DNA of 64,000 nucleotides from Robertmurraya korlensis NBRC 107688 (GCF_001591645.1 NZ_BCVH01000003.1:62001-126000); one strand, 5' to 3'; counted from the first letter of the stretch, positions 17,512 through 26,968 are shown. The notes: generated by a model not told the origin, from the letters alone. Made by a program: numbers and translations.

Positions 17512-19086
17512 GTGAATTCAGAACTAACGGCTTATATTACTCTTATATGTACATCCAGTGTATTAAACTTGTTTCTATTTTTTTACGTGTTTTTTAATCG
17601 TCACAAATACACGAATATCGCAAGGATGTTTCTTCTATATACGGCAGCGACAACGATTTATTGTTTAGGGGCTGCCTTTGGCATGATGGCAACAACTCTT
17701 GAACAACTCAAGTTTTGGACAACGATTCAATATGTCGGCATGCCATTTTCTCCACCATTGAGCTTATTGTTTACCATGCAGTTTTTAGGCATGAAAATCA
17801 CGAAAAAAAGGTGTATCGCTCTTCTTACGATTCCGTTTATTAGCATGGTGATGGTGGCTACGAATGACTGGCATCATCTTCATTATCGAGTATTCGAAGT
17901 GGATCCTGTCCTAGGAGCGCCTTTTATTCATTTGGAAATTGGTCGATGGTATGTGGTTCATGGCATTTTCACCTTCTCGTGCCTGTTTGCCGGATTTATC
18001 CTCATACTTGCTCATTGGAAGGAAACCTCCAAAGCGTATCGTCCTCAATTAATTGCTCTTATGTGCGGGCAATTAGTCCCGATGATCACCGCTTTTGTCT
18101 ATTTGATTGGGTTAACACCAGCAGGGGTGGACCCGGTACCAATGGTCAGATGGCTTGCGACGCTCTTTTATTTATGGGCTATAGGTTCCTCACGCCTGTT
18201 TACGATCATGCCTATAGCAAAAGATGAGATCTTTAATAGCATGAATGATGGGGTCATGGTGTTAGATGATTCCAATAGATTAATAGAGTTTAACACAGCG
18301 TGTAAAAAGATGTTTCCACCATTGAATACAGCTATGTATGGGACCGACCTTGAACAGGTTTGGCAGGGTCTGTCGGGAACAGCTATTTCTTTTAAACTAG
18401 ACGCTACCGAGCATTATCAGGAAATAGAGGTGCCTACTGGTGAGGATTCACAGCGTATCTACCAGGTGCGTACCACCTTGTTGCAGAATTCGAAAAATAA
18501 CAAAGGATTATTGATACTTTTTACCGATATCACAGAGGTCAAACGGCTACAGGGTCAGTTGGAGCAACAAGCGTATTATGACGAACTCACCCAAATTTAT
18601 AATCGTCGTGCATTTTTTCATAAAAGCGAACAAGACTTTGCAAAAGCCATGAAGGAATCGAGTGTTTATACGGTGATCTTAATGGATATTGATTATTTTA
18701 AAAAAGTGAATGATACCTATGGCCATTATGTAGGTGATCAATTACTCATTCATGTCGCAAAAGCTTGTCAAACCCAATTACAGGAAGGTGACATCTTTGC
18801 CCGATATGGCGGGGAGGAATTTATTTTCTCTCTAAAGGGGAGGTCGGCCTTAGAAGGGGAAGTGTTAGCCAATCACATTCGTAGCTGTATAGAAGCTCAC
18901 CCCTTTAAATGGAAGGAAGGAGAGATTCCTGTTACGGTAAGCATGGGAGTAGCTGAAGTCACACATGAGACAGGGACGACATTATATCAGCTTCTGAATC
19001 AAGCGGACAAAGCCTTATATTCGGCGAAAGAGAATGGACGTAATCAGGTTCAGGTTTATGTAGAACACTCTCTTGTGCGAAGATGA
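17512..19086 (+). CDS. Membrane diguanylate cyclase with PAS-like domain
   Basis: A 524-aa sensor. Residues 1-220 carry about seven hydrophobic helices like the histidine-kinase N-terminal 7TM region. A PAS-like linker follows (NSMNDGVMVLDDSNRLIEFN), then a GGDEF domain from about residue 355. The active-site loop is RYGGEEF near residue 433, with DIDYFKKVNDTYGH upstream, so the enzyme should be active. It would make cyclic di-GMP from two GTP in response to an unknown membrane signal. The start is GTG at 17512 with AAAGAGGG upstream. Confidence 0.9.
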   Translation: MNSELTAYITLICTSSVLNLFLFFYVFFNRHKYTNIARMFLLYTAATTIYCLGAAFGMMATTLEQLKFWTTIQYVGMPFSPPLSLLFTMQFLGMKITKKRCIALLTIPFISMVMVATNDWHHLHYRVFEVDPVLGAPFIHLEIGRWYVVHGIFTFSCLFAGFILILAHWKETSKAYRPQLIALMCGQLVPMITAFVYLIGLTPAGVDPVPMVRWLATLFYLWAIGSSRLFTIMPIAKDEIFNSMNDGVMVLDDSNRLIEFNTACKKMFPPLNTAMYGTDLEQVWQGLSGTAISFKLDATEHYQEIEVPTGEDSQRIYQVRTTLLQNSKNNKGLLILFTDITEVKRLQGQLEQQAYYDELTQIYNRRAFFHKSEQDFAKAMKESSVYTVILMDIDYFKKVNDTYGHYVGDQLLIHVAKACQTQLQEGDIFARYGGEEFIFSLKGRSALEGEVLANHIRSCIEAHPFKWKEGEIPVTVSMGVAEVTHETGTTLYQLLNQADKALYSAKENGRNQVQVYVEHSLVRR

Positions 19087-19131
19087 TAATTGGGAAAAGT
19101 TACAATTGGAAAGAACGTACCTATTAGAGGA

Positions 19132-19165
19132 ATGTCAGGTGATTTTATTCACCTGGCATTTTTCT
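19132..19165 (+). terminator. Rho-independent terminator
   Basis: TGTCAGGTGA and TCACCTGGCA form the stem, followed by TTTTT. It ends the diguanylate cyclase gene. Confidence 0.88.
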
Positions 19166-19230
19166 TTCTCCTAGCTCCTATCCATTCATGTTAAAATATT
19201 CCTATAACTACATGCTTTTGAGGAGTATGT

Positions 19231-19329
19231 ATGCGAAAACCAAAACGCTCGATCAAACAGTTAAAAGAAAACGCATCCCGCATTTTACCGATCGTAAGGA
19301 GCCGGGATGGTCATAAATCAGGCCTTTGA
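19231..19329 (+). CDS. Possible small basic protein, 32 aa
   Basis: An ATG preceded by GAGGAG (5 nt spacing) opens a 32-codon frame beginning MRKPKRSIKQLKENASRI. The N-terminus recalls the small Fur-regulated basic proteins (Fbp) of bacilli, but the match is only in composition and the first residues. No Fur box was identified. It may instead be a leader peptide for the next gene. Confidence 0.4.
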   Translation: MRKPKRSIKQLKENASRILPIVRSRDGHKSGL

Positions 19330-19386
19330 GTCCTATTCCAATGAGCCATACAACTGAAGGTGATTGATAAATGGGGAGGCGATTCC

Positions 19387-19965
19387 GTGCGTAAAGGTTT
19401 TTTTGTATGTCTAGTGATATTGGCAGCCATAGGACTCAGTCGCTGGGCTCTCGCTTCTGATTGGGAATTCGGTACATTCGACGATTTTGAAGAAGCATTA
19501 CAAAAAGGGATCCCGCATCAAGTGAACCATATTGTTCATAAGGAAAACTACGACGGTGTAACCATTGTTATGTATACAACATTTCCCGATCAAGAGGAAC
19601 TACCCCTCGCGGACTATGAGGCCCTCGCTGTTGCATTCTTTAAAGGAAACGACAAAGAAGGGTGGGAAAGCATTGGCCAACATGGATGGAGTCACTATGA
19701 GAACGAGAATATGACACTTTATAGTGAAGCTCTTCGTGACTACGACCATAAAGGTAATACCCTTCATGATTTTTACGTGGTGTTTGGAGAAATAAATAAC
19801 CCCAATATTGTAACAGTGGAAACAAAAACACATGAGGAAGAAACCTTTGAGGAAGCAAAAATCATATCGAGCAATGGATTACGATACTACTTCCAAATAG
19901 GAAGAGAAATGATTGTTAGAGGTCTATCGGGTAATGGAGAGGTGTTAGACAGGCAAGGTGGATAA
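19387..19965 (+). CDS. Hypothetical secreted or membrane-anchored protein
   Basis: A 192-aa protein with an N-terminal signal or anchor (FFVCLVILAAIGLSRWALAS). The rest is acidic and looks extracellular. The start is GTG at 19387, 7 nt after GGGGAGG; an earlier ATG at 19360 precedes that site. I do not recognise a family. Confidence 0.65.
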   Translation: MRKGFFVCLVILAAIGLSRWALASDWEFGTFDDFEEALQKGIPHQVNHIVHKENYDGVTIVMYTTFPDQEELPLADYEALAVAFFKGNDKEGWESIGQHGWSHYENENMTLYSEALRDYDHKGNTLHDFYVVFGEINNPNIVTVETKTHEEETFEEAKIISSNGLRYYFQIGREMIVRGLSGNGEVLDRQGG

Positions 19966-19985
19966 GATCCTGAAGGGAAGGACCT

Positions 19986-20081
19986 ATGAAATTAAAAAGT
20001 TTTCTTATTAGGCGTGGAAATAGAATGACAGAAAGTCCAATAGACTCAATCTCCTCGATGGAGTCTAAAAATGCTAAGTAA
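19986..20081 (+). CDS. Possible small peptide, 31 aa
   Basis: An ATG with a purine-rich GAAGGGAAGG about 5 nt upstream opens a 31-codon frame (MKLKSFLIRRGNRMTES at the start). It sits alone between two genes of the same strand. Nothing beyond start context and position supports it. Confidence 0.3.
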   Translation: MKLKSFLIRRGNRMTESPIDSISSMESKNAK

Positions 20082-20095
20082 ACAAAGGAGAGAAC

Positions 20096-21402
20096 ATGAG
20101 AAGAAAACGAACGTTGGGAAGTTTAATCGTCGCTACAACGATTTTATTTGTATCGACTCTAGTATTTACCTTTTTTAGTCAGGATGACCCTTATAGGTTC
20201 TTCGTTGGACTTGGAAATAAGTTTGATATCTCGCCGAATGACGAGAAGGTGCTAATTTCTTATTATTTAAACGGAGATAAAGATATTTATGAGGCCGATG
20301 TGAATGGGGAAAATGTACAGAAGCTGGTTGATGCCGGGAAGGCGAGGCTCCATAGCCCAAAATATTCTCCAGAAGGGGAAAGGATTTTGTTTCTCTCCTC
20401 TCATTCGGATGGCATTAATTCACTTATGATGGCACATCGCGACGGCAGCAATCAAAAAAGGTTGAGTGAGAAGAATATGCATGTATCCGAAGCGGTATTC
20501 TCTGCTGCAGGGGACACTGTTTTTTATACAGCCATCCTTGAGGAGGATTTTCGGAAAGCTGAAGGCGAGACAAAGGAAGGGCTAGATTTATATTCTGTGA
20601 GCATCACCGGTGAAGACAATAAGCAATTAACCGATAAGAACCACTTTACGATGAACGCGCTGTCCATCTCGCCAGCCGGGGATCAAGTGTTTTACCATTT
20701 ATATAATGGGAATCGGGAACAATTCACCTCTTATTCCCTTGAGACAGGGACAGAGAGTCCTGCTGATGGTTCCAGCCTTCTGCCAGTCGAGGCCTATTCG
20801 ACGGTGGTTTCTCCGGACGGAACAAAGGTTGTTTATACATCCATCGCCGAAGAGTCGCGAAACAGCTCATTATATGAATATGATTTATTTTTGATGGACG
20901 TTGCGTCAGGAAAAAAGGAAAGAATGACAAATTTGAATACATCCGTTATAGCTCCCATGTTTTTTCACAAGGAGGAACGAATCGCTTTCCTGGAAAATAC
21001 GAACTGGCCGGGGTCTCCTGAAAAATATGAATTTATGATCCAAGACGTACGAAATAAGGAATTGGATTATGTTACGTTCCACATGCCGCCTGAATCAACG
21101 CTCAACGTGTCCTATCCGTTATTTCAAATGTAGCGAATGGCCAAACTGCAGCGGGGCTCTATATCCTGCTTATAATTCTAGTAATCACCTATCTTTCATA
21201 TTTCCACACTTCCAGAAGGTATTTGCCTGCAAAAGTGAATCTTGCCCTTGTTGGTGTAGGCGTAGTAATCACGATTGCTTTAACTTTTGGTGAGAATCCA
21301 TGGATGGGAATGGCCTTCGGCGGTTTAACAGCATTTTTCTTAGGTGCATCAATTGTGGCATTTTTATATACGTTTATACTTGGCCGTCTAGGAAAAAAAT
21401 AG
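20096..21402 (+). pseudogene. TolB-like propeller membrane protein, frameshifted
   Basis: The first frame (20096-21133, 345 aa) has an N-terminal membrane anchor and repeated beta-propeller blades of the TolB/PD40 kind (SPNDEKVLISY, SPEGERILFLSS, SPDGTKVVYTS). It stops at TAG 21131 after SYPLFQM. The adjacent frame continues at once with VANGQTAAGLYILL and runs 90 codons to 21402 with two or three more membrane helices and no start codon of its own. One missing base at about 21130 would join them into a protein of about 435 aa. It may be a real mutation or a sequence error. Confidence 0.65.
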
Positions 21403-21412
21403 AAAATTTGTA

Positions 21413-21446
21413 ATCTCCTTTCAGGGAAACGAAAGGGGGTTCTTTT
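21413..21446 (+). terminator. Likely terminator
   Basis: CTCCTTTC and GAAAGGGGG pair around a loop, followed by TTCTTTTT, just after the propeller gene. Confidence 0.65.
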
Positions 21447-21585
21447 TGTGGTTTCATTTAGTCGCTTTACTATTAAGGTTTGAGCTATGAATCTTGTAGG
21501 ATTGTTACCCTCTTAGTATCAAACTATGTAATTAGATGGTAATATTTAGTTAAATAAAATAAAGTCTAAAAGGAGTTTCACTTTT

Positions 21586-21939
21586 ATGAAAATCCTCGGG
21601 TTTTTTGCGTTGTTTTTTTTGTACGATTGGATACTGAATCGGTATCTACGTAAAAAGTTGCAGATTGAGAAGACTCCCTGGGCCATTTACAAACCGTTGA
21701 ACGCTACTCAGAAATGGCTAGAACGGTCCTTATTAATTGTGCATTTCATTTTACTATTGTTTATCGATGATATATTTCTATTAACCATCCTCTTTTTTGC
21801 TTTGTTACACAGTCTACGAGCATTTATAAAATGGAAATATGAAAAAGAAAAAAAGACATTCGTGTTGACGTTACTTGCAGTCTTTAACATTCTGTTATAC
21901 GGAACCATCTTTCTGATTTTTAGAGATACGATTGCCTAG
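21586..21939 (+). CDS. Small membrane protein, DUF4181-like
   Basis: A 117-aa protein with four hydrophobic segments and a charged loop. The spacing of helices and the motif YKPLNATQKWLER resemble DUF4181 proteins of bacilli, whose function is unknown. AAAAGGAG precedes the ATG. It is monocistronic. Confidence 0.6.
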   Translation: MKILGFFALFFLYDWILNRYLRKKLQIEKTPWAIYKPLNATQKWLERSLLIVHFILLLFIDDIFLLTILFFALLHSLRAFIKWKYEKEKKTFVLTLLAVFNILLYGTIFLIFRDTIA

Positions 21940-22136
21940 TTGTATTCTCTATAACTGAGGTTTGTATATATAACAATAACAATGAGTTTAAGGAAAGGAA
22001 TGAAACGGTGTCTTTCTACCTCGTCAAGTGATCGTCTAGGTAGTAAATTCAATTTTAGGGGATGAATAGAGTTGTTTGTGGCTGTAATCAACAGGTTTAG
22101 TTAATAGTTAATTAAATTAGAAAGGGTGACACCATA

Positions 22137-22352
22137 TTGGATAAAATCAAAGCATTACCTGAAAAGATGTCATTTACGATAGGCTTAACTTTAGTAGTAG
22201 GTAGTGGAGTATTGTTATTCTTGTTATCACTATTTTTCCCTATTGGTAATTGGACTACGATGATAGTTGCAGGTATTATTTTTGGAATTGCTTTCTTATT
22301 TATAGCGAATGCGGCCGATAAAAGACATTCACGCACTGATAAGAAAAAGTAA
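22137..22352 (+). CDS. Small membrane protein, 71 aa
   Basis: Two hydrophobic helices follow a short polar N-terminus, and the tail is basic (ADKRHSRTDKKK). The start is TTG at 22137 behind GAAAGGGTGA. I do not recognise a family. It ends at a strong terminator. Confidence 0.6.
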   Translation: MDKIKALPEKMSFTIGLTLVVGSGVLLFLLSLFFPIGNWTTMIVAGIIFGIAFLFIANAADKRHSRTDKKK

Positions 22353-22370
22353 GCCTAACAACCAAACAAA

Positions 22371-22405
22371 ACAACACACTCAGAGAGGCTGTCTCTGAGT
22401 GTGTT
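22371..22405. terminator. Rho-independent terminator
   Basis: ACACACTCAGAGA and its complement form a long stem with a 4-6-nt loop. It separates the small membrane gene from the decayed VOC gene. Confidence 0.75.
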
Positions 22406-22600
22406 GTTCCCAATAATAGTCTAGTTCCTCTTGTGTCTCACAGTTGATAATCAGCGAGATCGCTTCAGAGAATGTATATTTTGGCCCCCCCATTTAACGC
22501 GACAAATGTGATTCCGTCCAATTCAAATCAACCGTCATGACCGCTCCTTCTATGTACTTTCGTGCCGTTCATTTGCCAAAACCTATTTTGTAATCCTTTT
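22405..22600 (-). pseudogene. Decayed VOC/PhnB-like gene
   Basis: Read on the minus strand, pieces in three frames line up into a PhnB-type glyoxalase-fold protein: GAVMTVD, then [13 protein letters not shown], then [20 protein letters not shown] ending in DYYW. The breaks are a missing T near 22525 and an extra G in a run of seven (22485-22491). No complete frame remains and both ends are lost, so this is a pseudogene fragment. Confidence 0.75.
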
Positions 22601-22840
22601 TTGTCATACATTAATGAAAAACCCTCTACTTAACCGGGCCTATCTCTCTAATTGATGTTTTCATGATATGACTCCATCCATTTGCTTTGATCTCACAATG
22701 TTTGGCTATGAGATCGAACATTGAAACACTTGCTCGTCATCCTTTTTTATTTTATCTCAAAAAAATGGTTAGCCTTCGTGATTCGAGAACGTCCTGTGGG
22801 ACTTTGTGGAACTTGGAACGTATCATGTGATTTGCTAAAA

Positions 22841-22858
22841 TGATTTAATAAATAAACA
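22841..22858. promoter_or_regulatory. Possible operator at the regulator promoter
   Basis: TGATTTAATAAATAAACA resembles the dyads upstream of 24851. It overlaps a possible -35 (TAAACA, 22853-22858) placed 17 bp from a possible -10 (TATAGT, 22876-22881), which would give autoregulation. Confidence 0.5.
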
Positions 22859-22924
22859 GTTTGATTTTTTTCTGATATAGTAAAGATAAAGATTGTTTAA
22901 TAATGCAACAGAAGGTGATGTTAA

Positions 22925-24688
22925 GTGAAGGCTTTGTCGATCGCCCCCTATGAGGGGTTAAAAGAATTAATCATAGAATTAGGACGTAATCAAGATTTTG
23001 AAATACATGTGGAGGTTGGAGATTTAGAAAAAGGGGTTGAGCTCGCCAGTCGGGCAGCAGATCAGGGGTTTGATATTATTATTAGCCGTGGGGGAACGGC
23101 AGAACTCATCCAAAAGAAAGTATCCATTCCTGTTATTGAAATTGAAGTTTCCGGATATGATATGCTCCGAGTGTTAACCCTTGTAAGAGACTATCCTGGT
23201 AAGGCCGCGATTGTCGGTTTTCCACCCATATCGGAGGGAGCAGCAACTGTTAGTCAACTACTTGAAATGGATATTTCCCACTATGTTATTTCAAAAGAGG
23301 AGGAAGTAAAACCAACTTTAAAGCAGTTGCTTGAAGAGGGATATGAAGTGATTATTGGTGATGTCATTACCGTGAAGGAAGCAGAAAACCTTGGATTGAA
23401 TGGAATATTAATTACTTCTGGAAAAGAAAGCATCCTAAAGGCTTTTCAAAGTGCTAAAAAAATGCACAATTATTTTTCCATTCTTAGAGGAAAATTATCG
23501 ATTGCGCAACAAATTCTTCAAGTAGAAGAAGAAGGCTTCGTGGTGTTTGACACAACATTTAATCATGTCTATTCCAATACATATTTCACTGAACAATTAA
23601 GCAAAACCTTTAAGGCTTCAATCAAGACTGAAGATGCAGTGACAGAAGTTATGGCAAAAGGCGAATATACAACTTTAATTGAAAACAACAACGTTTTTTG
23701 GAAGGTAAAGGGGACCCAATTACAAGGATTTGAAATATCACTGGTTTTGTTTCGATTACAAAGAGTGGAATCCAATCACAAAAGGCTTTCCGATGGTATA
23801 AACATTATTTCTTCACTGATGAATTCTAGCCCGATCAAATCTTCTTTTATAAAAAGTAACCAGATGAAAATGGTTATACAAACAGCCGAAAAATATAGTG
23901 AAAAAGAAGAATCGATCTGGATCAGCGGCGAAAAAGGAACAGGGAAGGAAAAATTAGCTCATTATATCCATTATCGCAGTTCCAAACGCGCCTTTCCCCT
24001 AGTGACCATTAATTGTTCTCTTTTAACGGCAGAACAGTGGAACTTGTTGTTGAATGAAGAAGAAGGCCTGCTTGCATCTAATGATAATGGAACAATCTTT
24101 CTCAAAAGTATCGATTCCATTGCTTTATCCAATCAGAAGGAATTGTTGTCCTATCTCAAAAAGAATAATCCAAAGTCACGCATGATTGTGTCATCAAGTG
24201 AGAATATTTTGACCATGATTGAAAGCGGTGTCTTTTTAAATGATTTGTATTATCTGCTGGCCCAATTGACCTTAAGTATTCCGCCGTTATCCAAGCGAAA
24301 AGAAGATATTGATCATATTGCTCGTATTTTTATTAATGAGTCGAATACAAAATACGGGAAACAAATTGCCGGGATTCGGAATGAAGCAATCGAGGAGTTA
24401 GAGAATTATAGTTGGCCGGGAAACATCACCCAATTGAAACAAGTGATAAATGAAACGGTACTGTTAGCAGATGGACCTTTTATTGAAAGAGAAGATATCA
24501 ATTATATTTTAAAAACAAAGGTAAAGGAAACGGAAATGACACAGCTGGATCTAACGGGTACTTTAGAGGAAATCGAACATAGAATCATCAGGCAGGTTTG
24601 GCTGGAAGAAGGGATGAATCAAACCAAAACAGCTGAAAGGCTAGGGATTAACCGAACCACTTTATGGAGAAAATTAAAGGAACTGTAG
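22925..24688 (+). CDS. PrpR-like transcription regulator without sigma-54 motif
   Basis: A 587-aa regulator. The N-terminus (about 1-190) is a PrpR sensor domain (IIISRGGTAELIQ), then a PAS-like segment, an AAA+ domain and a C-terminal Fis-type helix-turn-helix (MNQTKTAERLGINRTTLWRK). Walker A is intact (GEKGTGKE), but the GAFTGA loop is absent, Walker B lacks its acidic pair (GTIFLKSID), and the sensor arginine of DLYYR is Leu. It cannot act as a normal sigma-54 activator and is probably a TyrR-style repressor or sigma-A regulator. It likely controls the divergence-free operon downstream. Confidence 0.85.
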   Translation: MKALSIAPYEGLKELIIELGRNQDFEIHVEVGDLEKGVELASRAADQGFDIIISRGGTAELIQKKVSIPVIEIEVSGYDMLRVLTLVRDYPGKAAIVGFPPISEGAATVSQLLEMDISHYVISKEEEVKPTLKQLLEEGYEVIIGDVITVKEAENLGLNGILITSGKESILKAFQSAKKMHNYFSILRGKLSIAQQILQVEEEGFVVFDTTFNHVYSNTYFTEQLSKTFKASIKTEDAVTEVMAKGEYTTLIENNNVFWKVKGTQLQGFEISLVLFRLQRVESNHKRLSDGINIISSLMNSSPIKSSFIKSNQMKMVIQTAEKYSEKEESIWISGEKGTGKEKLAHYIHYRSSKRAFPLVTINCSLLTAEQWNLLLNEEEGLLASNDNGTIFLKSIDSIALSNQKELLSYLKKNNPKSRMIVSSSENILTMIESGVFLNDLYYLLAQLTLSIPPLSKRKEDIDHIARIFINESNTKYGKQIAGIRNEAIEELENYSWPGNITQLKQVINETVLLADGPFIEREDINYILKTKVKETEMTQLDLTGTLEEIEHRIIRQVWLEEGMNQTKTAERLGINRTTLWRKLKEL

Positions 24689-24693
24689 ATAAA

Positions 24694-24745
24694 AACATCA
24701 AAACTGTTTCAAATTTAAACAGTTTTGATGTTTTTATTATTTTAT
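24694..24745 (+). terminator. Terminator with 16-bp stem, overlapping a regulator-like dyad
   Basis: AACATCAAAACTGTTT and AAACAGTTTTGATGTT pair perfectly around CAAATTT, followed by a T-rich tract. The centre, TGTTT-N7-AAACA, is also the dyad seen at 24811, so it may double as an operator. Confidence 0.85.
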
Positions 24746-24755
24746 TAAAGATAGT

Positions 24756-24827
24756 AGTTGTTAAAATAAACAGTATGATCTATAATTCAACATGTAAGCG
24801 ATATTATAACTGTTTCAAAAATAAACA
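24756..24827 (+). promoter_or_regulatory. Sigma-A-type promoter with two operator-like dyads
   Basis: TTGTTA (24758-24763) and TATAAT (24781-24786) are separated by 17 bp, a good sigma-A promoter. A dyad (24756-24774, ending in AAACAGT) covers the -35, and TGTTTCAAAAATAAACA (24811-24827) lies downstream of the start site. No -24/-12 sigma-54 element is visible. The arrangement fits repression by the upstream PrpR-like protein. Confidence 0.7.
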
Positions 24828-24850
24828 ATTAAATAAGAAGGTGTAAGGAT

Positions 24851-25750
24851 ATGGAACTAAAAGGAATCATTCCAGCTATGTTGACTCCATTAACGATGGA
24901 ACAAAAAGTCAACGAATCTGTTACAAGACAATTAACAAATCATTTGCTTGATTCAGGTGTACATGGCCTTTTCATTCTTGGAACAAACGGGGAATTTCAA
25001 TCATTAAATACCGAGGAAAAATTAAAATTTGCTAGGATTGTCATCGAGGAAGCAAAAGGAAGAGTACCTGTAATCGTTGGTACGGGTGGTATTAGCACAG
25101 AGGAAACGATTGATTTATCACAGAAAATGAAGCAGCTTGGCGCGGATGCTTTATCCTTGATCACTCCGTTCTTTATATCACCATCACAGGAGGAAATGGC
25201 CGTTCATTTCGAAAAGGTAGCTGAGAGTACTTCCCTACCGATTCTTCTATACAATATCCCGGCTAGAACAGGGGTTCATCTTGAGCCTGAAACCGTTGCA
25301 CGACTAGCTAAAGTGCCAAATATTGTGGGAATCAAAGATAGCAGCGGCAACTTTGCCAACATCGAGAATTACATCCTTGCTACAAAGGAAGAAGATTTTT
25401 CCGTTTTTGCCGGTACAGATTCTTTGATTCTCCAAACCTTACAGGCAGGAGGAAAAGGAGCAGTTGCTGCGACAGCCAATATGGTTCCGGATGTGGTGGT
25501 TGCAATTTACAACAACTGGTTAGAGGGAAATATAGAAGCGGCGGAGGAAAAACAGGAAAAATTACAGCCTCTTCGTGACACCTTTAAATATGGTACCTTG
25601 CCTTCTGTATTAAAGAAAGCGGTAGAACTTTATAGTGTTCCAGTAGGTCCGCCCAAAATGCCCGTATCTGAGATATCTGGAGATGCGCTAGTGAAGGTCG
25701 CAGAAATGGTGGAATGGTATAAACAACAAAAAGTATCGCTGGTTAAATAA
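24851..25750 (+). CDS. Dihydrodipicolinate synthase-family aldolase
   Basis: A 299-aa class I aldolase/lyase of the DapA/NanA family. The substrate-loop motif is GTNGEF (residues 48-53), the catalytic Tyr is in YNIPARTG (about 133), and the Schiff-base Lys in GIKDSSGN (about 161). Its place at the head of a sugar-acid operon, with no lysine genes nearby, favours a catabolic keto-acid aldolase that gives pyruvate and an aldehyde. The next gene could reduce that aldehyde. The substrate is not determinable. Confidence 0.85.
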   Translation: MELKGIIPAMLTPLTMEQKVNESVTRQLTNHLLDSGVHGLFILGTNGEFQSLNTEEKLKFARIVIEEAKGRVPVIVGTGGISTEETIDLSQKMKQLGADALSLITPFFISPSQEEMAVHFEKVAESTSLPILLYNIPARTGVHLEPETVARLAKVPNIVGIKDSSGNFANIENYILATKEEDFSVFAGTDSLILQTLQAGGKGAVAATANMVPDVVVAIYNNWLEGNIEAAEEKQEKLQPLRDTFKYGTLPSVLKKAVELYSVPVGPPKMPVSEISGDALVKVAEMVEWYKQQKVSLVK

Positions 25751-25795
25751 CGATAGGGAAACCACAACATAACGGAATTAGAAAGGTGGATGGAC

Positions 25796-26959
25796 ATGCA
25801 AACGATTTATCAATTTCAAACCGCACAGAATATTGTAGCAGGACCAAACTCACTCCAGTTACTTGGAGAAAAATTGCATTTACTGGGAGTGGAACTGACA
25901 TCCGCACTGATCATTACACAGCCGACGATGGTGGATTTGGGCTTTGTCGAACAAATCGTTAGTCAATTGGCGGCGAAAGGAATTTCGGCTGATACGAATA
26001 CAAATATTCTGCCAGAACCTACATTAGAGAACATTGAACAAGTATTTGAAGAAGTGGCAAATAAGAATTACGATGTATTGATTGGTATTGGCGGGGGGAG
26101 TGTTCTTGATACGACAAAAATTCTCTCCGTGTTAAAAACAAACGATGCGTCGGTTGAGCAGCTTTTAGGAACTGACCTTGTGGCGAAAGCAGGGGTCCCA
26201 ACGATTTTGATTCCAACCACTTCAGGAACTGGTGCAGAGGTTACTCCAAATGCGATTGTCACCCTGCCGGACCAAGAATTAAAGGTTGGTATTGTAAGTA
26301 AGTATTTACTTCCAACCCTTGTGATTCTTGATCCTGTTCTTACATTAAAATTACCTAAGCCAATTACGGCTGCAACAGGAATGGATGCTTTTACTCATTC
26401 TTTAGAATCCTTTATTTCAACAAAGGCAAATCCAATCAGTGATATGTTTGCGTTAGAGTCGATCCGCTTAATCTCTTCGAGTATTGTGGAAGCGTATCAA
26501 AAGGGAGAATCGATCGAGGCAAGAGAAAAAATGTTGGTAGGGTCTATGTATGGCGGGATGGCATTAACAAGTGCAGGAACAGCTGCCGTACATGCTCTGG
26601 CTTATCCTTTAGGAGGAAAATATAAAATTCCTCATGGTGTGGCAAATTCTATGCTCCTTCCACATGTCATGAAATACAATATGGATGCAATAACGGACCG
26701 ATTGGCTTTAGTTGCTGAGCCTATGGGAATCAGCGTTCAGGGTCTTTCCAATAGCCAGTTGGCAGAAAAAGTGGTGGAAAAAATCATTGAGTGGACCCAT
26801 GTGTTGGAAATCCCTCAAGATCTTAAAAACTATGGTGTTAAAGAAGAAGAAGTGCCGGAAATTTCTGTGTCAGCCTCTCAAGTCACCCGTTTATTAAATA
26901 ATAATCCGAAAAAATTAAGTTTAGCAGATATTGAAGCGATTTATCGCCAACTGCTATAA
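25796..26959 (+). CDS. Iron-containing alcohol dehydrogenase
   Basis: A 387-aa group III dehydrogenase. The NAD(P)-binding GGGS(V)LDTTK is present, as are metal-ligand regions DAFTHSLES, AAVHALAYPLGG and IPHGVANSMLLPHV. It interconverts an alcohol and an aldehyde or ketone with NAD(P). The start at 25796 is 6 nt from AAAGGTGG; ATG at 25790 is adjacent to that site. It follows the aldolase by 45 nt and probably handles its aldehyde product. Confidence 0.9.
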   Translation: MQTIYQFQTAQNIVAGPNSLQLLGEKLHLLGVELTSALIITQPTMVDLGFVEQIVSQLAAKGISADTNTNILPEPTLENIEQVFEEVANKNYDVLIGIGGGSVLDTTKILSVLKTNDASVEQLLGTDLVAKAGVPTILIPTTSGTGAEVTPNAIVTLPDQELKVGIVSKYLLPTLVILDPVLTLKLPKPITAATGMDAFTHSLESFISTKANPISDMFALESIRLISSSIVEAYQKGESIEAREKMLVGSMYGGMALTSAGTAAVHALAYPLGGKYKIPHGVANSMLLPHVMKYNMDAITDRLALVAEPMGISVQGLSNSQLAEKVVEKIIEWTHVLEIPQDLKNYGVKEEEVPEISVSASQVTRLLNNNPKKLSLADIEAIYRQLL

Positions 26960-26968
26960 TTCCAGATT

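Noticed and set aside
24740-24850. Sigma-54 promoter expected from the PrpR-like regulator
   Set aside because: No TGGCAC-N5-TTGC-like element was found; the sequence instead carries a 17-bp-spaced sigma-A promoter.
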